Positions 5,467 through 8,335 of a DNA stretch of 8,335 nt are shown here, piece by piece; position 1 is the stretch's first letter, and each line of letters opens with the position of its first letter. The stretch comes from an uncultured Clostridiaceae bacterium. GTDB taxonomy: Bacteria; Bacillota; Clostridia; Lachnospirales; Lachnospiraceae. The notes under the pieces were generated by a model. That model was not told the DNA's origin, made no database searches, and was given only the letters and a program-made list of their open reading frames with translations. Position numbers and translations under genes: made by a program. Where the stretch lies: assembly GCA_949841235.1 (NCBI GenBank), contig CATKZA010000054.1, positions 1 to 8,335 on the forward strand, read 5' to 3'.

Positions 5467-5650
5467 GTACAACGAATATTAAGTAACTGATATCTTCACT
5501 TGTCTAATTGTTCAGCTGCTACGTCAGAAAATCTAGCTGGACCATTGCTTTATATGGTCTTTGCCACACGCTGCTCCGTCGATTTTCTTCCTTGCATCTG
5601 AATCAATAATCCTGCGTGAATATATCAAAGACTTAATTTTCGTTGTACTA
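5465..5650. mobile_element. MITE-like palindromic element 2, TA-bounded, abutting element 1
   Basis: The left end GTACAACGAATATTAAGT (5467-5484) and right end ACTTAATTTTCGTTGTAC (5631-5648) are inverted repeats with one mismatch, bounded by TA at 5465-5466 and 5649-5650. Inner stems: 5488-5499 with 5616-5627 (11 of 12), ATTGTTCAG (5507-5515) with 5598-5607 (one bulged T), AGAAAATC (5526-5533) with GATTTTCT (5581-5588), and GACCAT (5540-5545) with ATGGTC (5554-5559). The left TA is the same one that ends element 1. The element is non-coding. Its core blocks match element 1 at the same spacing, so the two are related despite different ends. Confidence 0.65.
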
Positions 5651-5660
5651 GGGGGATGCG
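5651..5660 (+). repeat. Third copy of the GGGGGATGCG motif
   Basis: The same ten bases end the two 29-base repeats (1352-1361 and 2738-2747). In all three places TACTA lies upstream, either directly (here) or after ten extra bases (copies A and B). Here it follows the right end of element 2. Confidence 0.6.
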
Positions 5661-5711
5661 TGAATATCTGATGGGCAATGCAGGTCCGGGGATATCTTGC
5701 ATCTCTTTTTT
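5655..5711 (+). terminator. Weak candidate terminator before tex
   Basis: GATGC (5655-5659) and ATATC (5664-5668) can pair with GATAT (5691-5695) and GCATC (5699-5703) in an interrupted stem. Eight T follow (5704-5711) after a TC. The stem is short and AT-rich, so termination is uncertain. It would separate lysC transcripts from tex. Confidence 0.25.
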
Positions 5712-5733
5712 TTCAAATACACGGCTATTTGTG

Positions 5734-5834
5734 CCGAGAACGTCGCAAATAAGCCCTGGTTCTACACGAGAAACTGCATTCGCACTACAGCTGCAGTTCC
5801 TCTCGCATGGTTACTCGAATGTGAACGTTCTCGG
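5734..5834. repeat. Third inverted repeat with nested hairpin, upstream of tex
   Basis: CCGAGAACGT (5734-5743) is the exact reverse complement of ACGTTCTCGG (5825-5834). Nested inside, CGAGAAACTGCA (5767-5778) pairs with 5792-5805 (TGCAGTT, two bulged C, TCTCG). The outer right arm ends just before the tex ribosome binding site (GGAG 5838-5841), so folding could affect tex translation. It has no TA boundaries and lacks the core blocks of elements 1 and 2. Confidence 0.55.
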
Positions 5835-5847
5835 AATGGAGTTGAAT

Positions 5848-8151
5848 ATGAATATTGAGAAGAAAATCGCAGAAGAATTATCTATACAGCTGTGGCAGGT
5901 GGAGGCCGCTGTGAAGCTGATTGACGAGGGAAACACGATTCCCTTTATCGCCAGATATCGGAAGGAGGCCCATGGCTCTCTGAATGATGAACAGCTTCGA
6001 GACTTGAACGAGCGTCTCGCCTATCTGAGAAATCTTGAGGAGAAGAAAGAGCAGGTGCTGGCCAGCATCGAGGAACAGGGAAAGCTTACGGAGGAACTGA
6101 AAGAAAAGATCCTTGCGGCGGAGACTCAGGTGGTGGTGGATGATTTGTACCGTCCCTATCGCCCCAAGAGAAGAACCAGGGCCACCATGGCAAAGGAGAA
6201 AGGACTGGAGGGTCTGTCCCAGCTCATTCTGGCCCAGGAGAGTTCTACAGATGTAGAAAAAGAGGCGGAGGCATATATCTCGGAGGAGAAGGAGGTGCCT
6301 ACGCTGGAGGATGCCCTGGCGGGAGCGAGGGATATTATTGCCGAGGAAATTTCAGACAATGCGGAACACCGCATGTATATTAGGAAGATTACTTTCGAGG
6401 AGGGCAGGATTATTTCTGCGGCAAAGGATGAGAAGGCCCAGTCCGTCTATGAGATGTACTATGACTTCCAGGAGGAGATCAGCAAGGTGGTGGGGCATCG
6501 GGTGCTTGCCCTGAACCGGGGGGAGAAGGAAAAATACCTGATGGTGAAGCTGGAGGCACCGGAGGAGCGCATTCTCCAGTATTTGAAGACCAAGACTGTG
6601 ACTGGGGAGAATGCCAGGGCGGAGGAACTTTTGGCAGAGGCCATCGAGGACAGTTATAAGCGGCTGATTGCCCCGGCCATCGAGCGGGAGATTCGCAATG
6701 AACTGACGGAGAAGGCGGAGGATGGAGCCATCAAGGTATTCGGCAAGAATCTGGAGCAACTGCTGATGCAGCCGCCCATTGCGGGAAAGACCGTATTGGG
6801 CTGGGATCCGGCGTTCCGTACCGGGTGCAAGCTGGCAGTGGTGGATGCCACGGGAAAGGTGCTGGATACTACGGTGGTATATCCCACGGCTCCTCAGAAC
6901 AAGGTGGAGGAGACCAAGCGGGTGGTGAAGAAGCTGATTAGCAAGTATAACATCTCTCTGATTTCCGTGGGAAATGGCACTGCCTCCAGGGAATCGGAGC
7001 AGATCATTGCGGAGATGCTGAAGGAAATCTCTGCGCCGGTGCAGTACATCATCGTCAATGAGGCGGGAGCCTCCGTCTATTCTGCAAGCAAGCTGGCTAC
7101 AGAGGAATTTCCTAACTTCGATGTGGGACAGAGGAGTGCGGCATCCATTGCCAGGAGATTGCAGGATCCTCTGGCGGAACTGGTGAAGATTGATCCCCAG
7201 TCCATTGGCGTGGGGCAGTACCAGCACGACATGAACCAGAAGAAATTGTCCGAGACCCTCTCCGGCGTGGTGGAGGATTGCGTGAATAAAGTTGGCGTGG
7301 ATCTGAATACGGCTTCTGCCTCCCTGCTGGAACACATTTCCGGCATTTCCAAAGCCATTGCCAAGAATATCGTGGTATTCCGGGAGGAGAATGGGCAGTT
7401 CCAGGACAGGAAGGAACTGTTAAAGGTGCCGAAACTGGGGCCGAAGGCTTTTGAGCAATGTGCCGGGTTTATGCGCATCTTGGGCGGGGACAATCCTCTG
7501 GATGCCACCAGCGTCCATCCCGAGAGTTATGATGCCGCCAACGGCCTTCTGGAGAAACTGCATATGACTATGGAGGAAGTGAAGGAAATCCAGACCGAGA
7601 TGGCCAGGCAGTCTGCGGTGAAGAAGCCGAAGAAGAAGGAGCAGAAGGGATTCCAGGTGAAAAATACCGGAACAGCCTTTGGAGCTGCTTTTGCCAAGGC
7701 ATTTGGCGAGGGAGCCGTGACCTTGGAGGAGAAGGAAGAGCAGCCTAAGGGTGGCAAGGGCATTATGAAGCGGGTGAAGAATAAGAAAGCCATGGCAGAG
7801 GAATTAGGCATCGGGGAGATTACCCTGACAGACATTATCAAGGAACTGGAAAAGCCCGCCAGAGACCCCAGGGATGAAATGCCCAAGCCCATTCTCCGCA
7901 CGGACGTGCTGGAGATGAAGGATTTGAAGGAGGGCATGATTCTCAAGGGAACGGTGAGGAATGTGATTGATTTTGGCGCGTTTGTGGATATCGGCGTTCA
8001 TCAGGACGGGCTGGTTCATATTTCCCAGCTGTCGGACAAGAAGTTTGTCAAGCATCCTCTGGACGTGGTCAGCGTGGGGGATGTAGTAGATGTGAAGGTC
8101 ATGGGAGTTGACTTGAAAAAGCAGAGGATACAGTTGACTATGAAAATGTGA
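5848..8151 (+). CDS. tex: Tex family S1 RNA-binding protein
   Basis: Tex is a conserved cytoplasmic nucleic-acid-binding protein related to eukaryotic Spt6, linked to transcription and RNA metabolism; its exact role is unsettled. 767 residues from ATG 5848, six bases after GGAG (5838-5841). MNIEKKIAEELS is the usual family start, whereas the open frame back to 5656 is not tex-like. Order of parts: N-terminal helical region with the conserved IPFIARYRKE (31-40) and DDLYRPYRPKRRTRA (98-112); YqgF-like RNase H fold (about 313-450) starting GWDPAFRTGCKLAV; helix-hairpin-helix region (about 485-550) ending NPLDATSVHPESY; and a C-terminal S1 domain (692-767) with GTVRNVIDFGAFVDIG. Between residues 588 and 652 lies a lysine-rich linker that seems longer than in B. 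subtilis YdcI (about 719 residues). The upstream gap is 548 bases, so a separate transcript is likely. Confidence 0.95.
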   Translation: MNIEKKIAEELSIQLWQVEAAVKLIDEGNTIPFIARYRKEAHGSLNDEQLRDLNERLAYLRNLEEKKEQVLASIEEQGKLTEELKEKILAAETQVVVDDLYRPYRPKRRTRATMAKEKGLEGLSQLILAQESSTDVEKEAEAYISEEKEVPTLEDALAGARDIIAEEISDNAEHRMYIRKITFEEGRIISAAKDEKAQSVYEMYYDFQEEISKVVGHRVLALNRGEKEKYLMVKLEAPEERILQYLKTKTVTGENARAEELLAEAIEDSYKRLIAPAIEREIRNELTEKAEDGAIKVFGKNLEQLLMQPPIAGKTVLGWDPAFRTGCKLAVVDATGKVLDTTVVYPTAPQNKVEETKRVVKKLISKYNISLISVGNGTASRESEQIIAEMLKEISAPVQYIIVNEAGASVYSASKLATEEFPNFDVGQRSAASIARRLQDPLAELVKIDPQSIGVGQYQHDMNQKKLSETLSGVVEDCVNKVGVDLNTASASLLEHISGISKAIAKNIVVFREENGQFQDRKELLKVPKLGPKAFEQCAGFMRILGGDNPLDATSVHPESYDAANGLLEKLHMTMEEVKEIQTEMARQSAVKKPKKKEQKGFQVKNTGTAFGAAFAKAFGEGAVTLEEKEEQPKGGKGIMKRVKNKKAMAEELGIGEITLTDIIKELEKPARDPRDEMPKPILRTDVLEMKDLKEGMILKGTVRNVIDFGAFVDIGVHQDGLVHISQLSDKKFVKHPLDVVSVGDVVDVKVMGVDLKKQRIQLTMKM

Positions 8152-8219
8152 ATAGAAGTCCTAAGCTTTCAAAAAACGAACGCTAAGAACTTCTACGGCA
8201 GCAGAGCCGCCTATTCACA
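8147..8219 (+). other. Branched stem structure at the tex 3' end
   Basis: TGTGAATAG (8147-8155) pairs with CTATTCACA (8211-8219), enclosing a stem of 11 in 13 pairs (8153-8165 with 8183-8195) and a small CGGC/GCCG hairpin (8196-8199 with 8206-8209). The outer stem includes the tex stop codon and competes with the inner stem for TAG at 8153-8155. It could protect the 3' end of the mRNA; this is inference. Confidence 0.45.
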
Positions 8220-8221
8220 CT

Positions 8222-8246
8222 GAAGAACGCAAAAACAGCGTTCTTC
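8222..8246 (+). terminator. Probable terminator after tex
   Basis: GAAGAACGC (8222-8230) pairs perfectly with GCGTTCTTC (8238-8246) around a seven-base A-rich loop. The next bases are T-rich (8251-8267) but not an unbroken T-run, so efficiency is uncertain. It lies 71 bases after the tex stop and before the next gene's ribosome binding site. Confidence 0.45.
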
Positions 8247-8283
8247 CTAGTTTGTTTATATATATTTGATAAAGGGGAGCAGT

Positions 8284-8335
8284 ATGGGATTATTTGATGG
8301 TTTGTTTGTGGATGTAAAGCGTGGGAGCAAGATTA
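8284..8335 (+). CDS. Start of an unidentified protein, cut by the window end
   Basis: ATG 8284 lies four bases after AAAGGGGAG (8271-8279). The frame stays open to the window edge and encodes MGLFDGLFVDVKRGSKI. The strong ribosome binding site supports a real gene. Seventeen residues are too few to assign a family. The MGLFDGLF beginning resembles many small cytoplasmic proteins and is not diagnostic. A T/A-rich stretch (8254-8270) just upstream could hold a -10 element, without a convincing -35. Confidence 0.6.
   Translation, partial: MGLFDGLFVDVKRGSKI

Larger units (their letters stand above)
5300..5847. other. 548-base non-coding gap rich in palindromes
   Basis: No convincing gene lies here. 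A frame in phase with tex is open from 5656, but its 64 residues lack tex-like character. The gap holds two TA-bounded palindromic elements (5303-5466 and 5465-5650), a copy of GGGGGATGCG (5651-5660), a T-run (5704-5711) and a third inverted repeat (5734-5834). No clear -35/-10 promoter pair for tex was found. Confidence 0.85.

Noticed and set aside
5303..5650. CRISPR array or attachment site in the repeat-rich gap
   Set aside because: The repeats are inverted pairs nested within single elements, not regularly spaced direct repeats with unique spacers, and no integrase or tRNA gene is nearby.
5656..5847. N-terminal extension of Tex by 64 codons
   Set aside because: The segment has no Tex-like sequence, covers an inverted repeat and lacks a spaced ribosome binding site. 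ATG 5848 has one and gives the usual family start.

Overview
The window looks like chromosomal DNA from a Gram-positive anaerobe of the class Clostridia, most likely a Lachnospiraceae-type gut bacterium. This is an inference from the gene order (secA tail, prfB, hom, a phosphoglycerate-mutase-like gene, lysC, tex), the purine-rich Shine-Dalgarno sites, the moderate GC content and the protein sequences. Nothing in the window names a species. All complete genes lie on the + strand.

Layout: 1-40 is the zinc-binding C-terminal tail of SecA. A 180-base spacer with two hairpins follows. 221-1334 is prfB (release factor 2), read through a programmed +1 frameshift at CTT-TGA-C. After spacers that share an identical 29-base repeat come hom (1497-2705, homoserine dehydrogenase), an alkaline-phosphatase-superfamily gene (2869-4074, probably homoserine kinase rather than phosphoglycerate mutase) and, 13 bases later, lysC (4088-5299, aspartokinase). 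lysC carries a strong internal ribosome binding site and an in-frame ATG that should yield a separate regulatory beta subunit. The 548-base gap 5300-5847 has no convincing gene but is filled with palindromic DNA. tex (5848-8151, Tex family RNA-binding protein) follows, then a structured 3' region and the first 17 codons of an unidentified gene.

Together hom, the putative homoserine kinase and lysC cover aspartate to aspartyl-phosphate and aspartate semialdehyde to O-phosphohomoserine, a threonine (and shared lysine/methionine) branch-point cluster. The flanking genes are housekeeping: protein export, translation termination and Tex.

The least expected content is in the gap between lysC and tex. 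Two miniature elements without coding capacity stand side by side, each with terminal inverted repeats and each bounded by TA, sharing the central TA. Each folds on itself end to end. They share short blocks at identical spacing (GCTACGT-N7-TCTAG and CCGTCG-N8-CCTTGC). The stem formed between those blocks has different sequence in the two copies but keeps its base pairing at the same offsets. That is compensatory change, and it points to a structure-conserved family of small elements or RNAs. I do not recognise this family by name.
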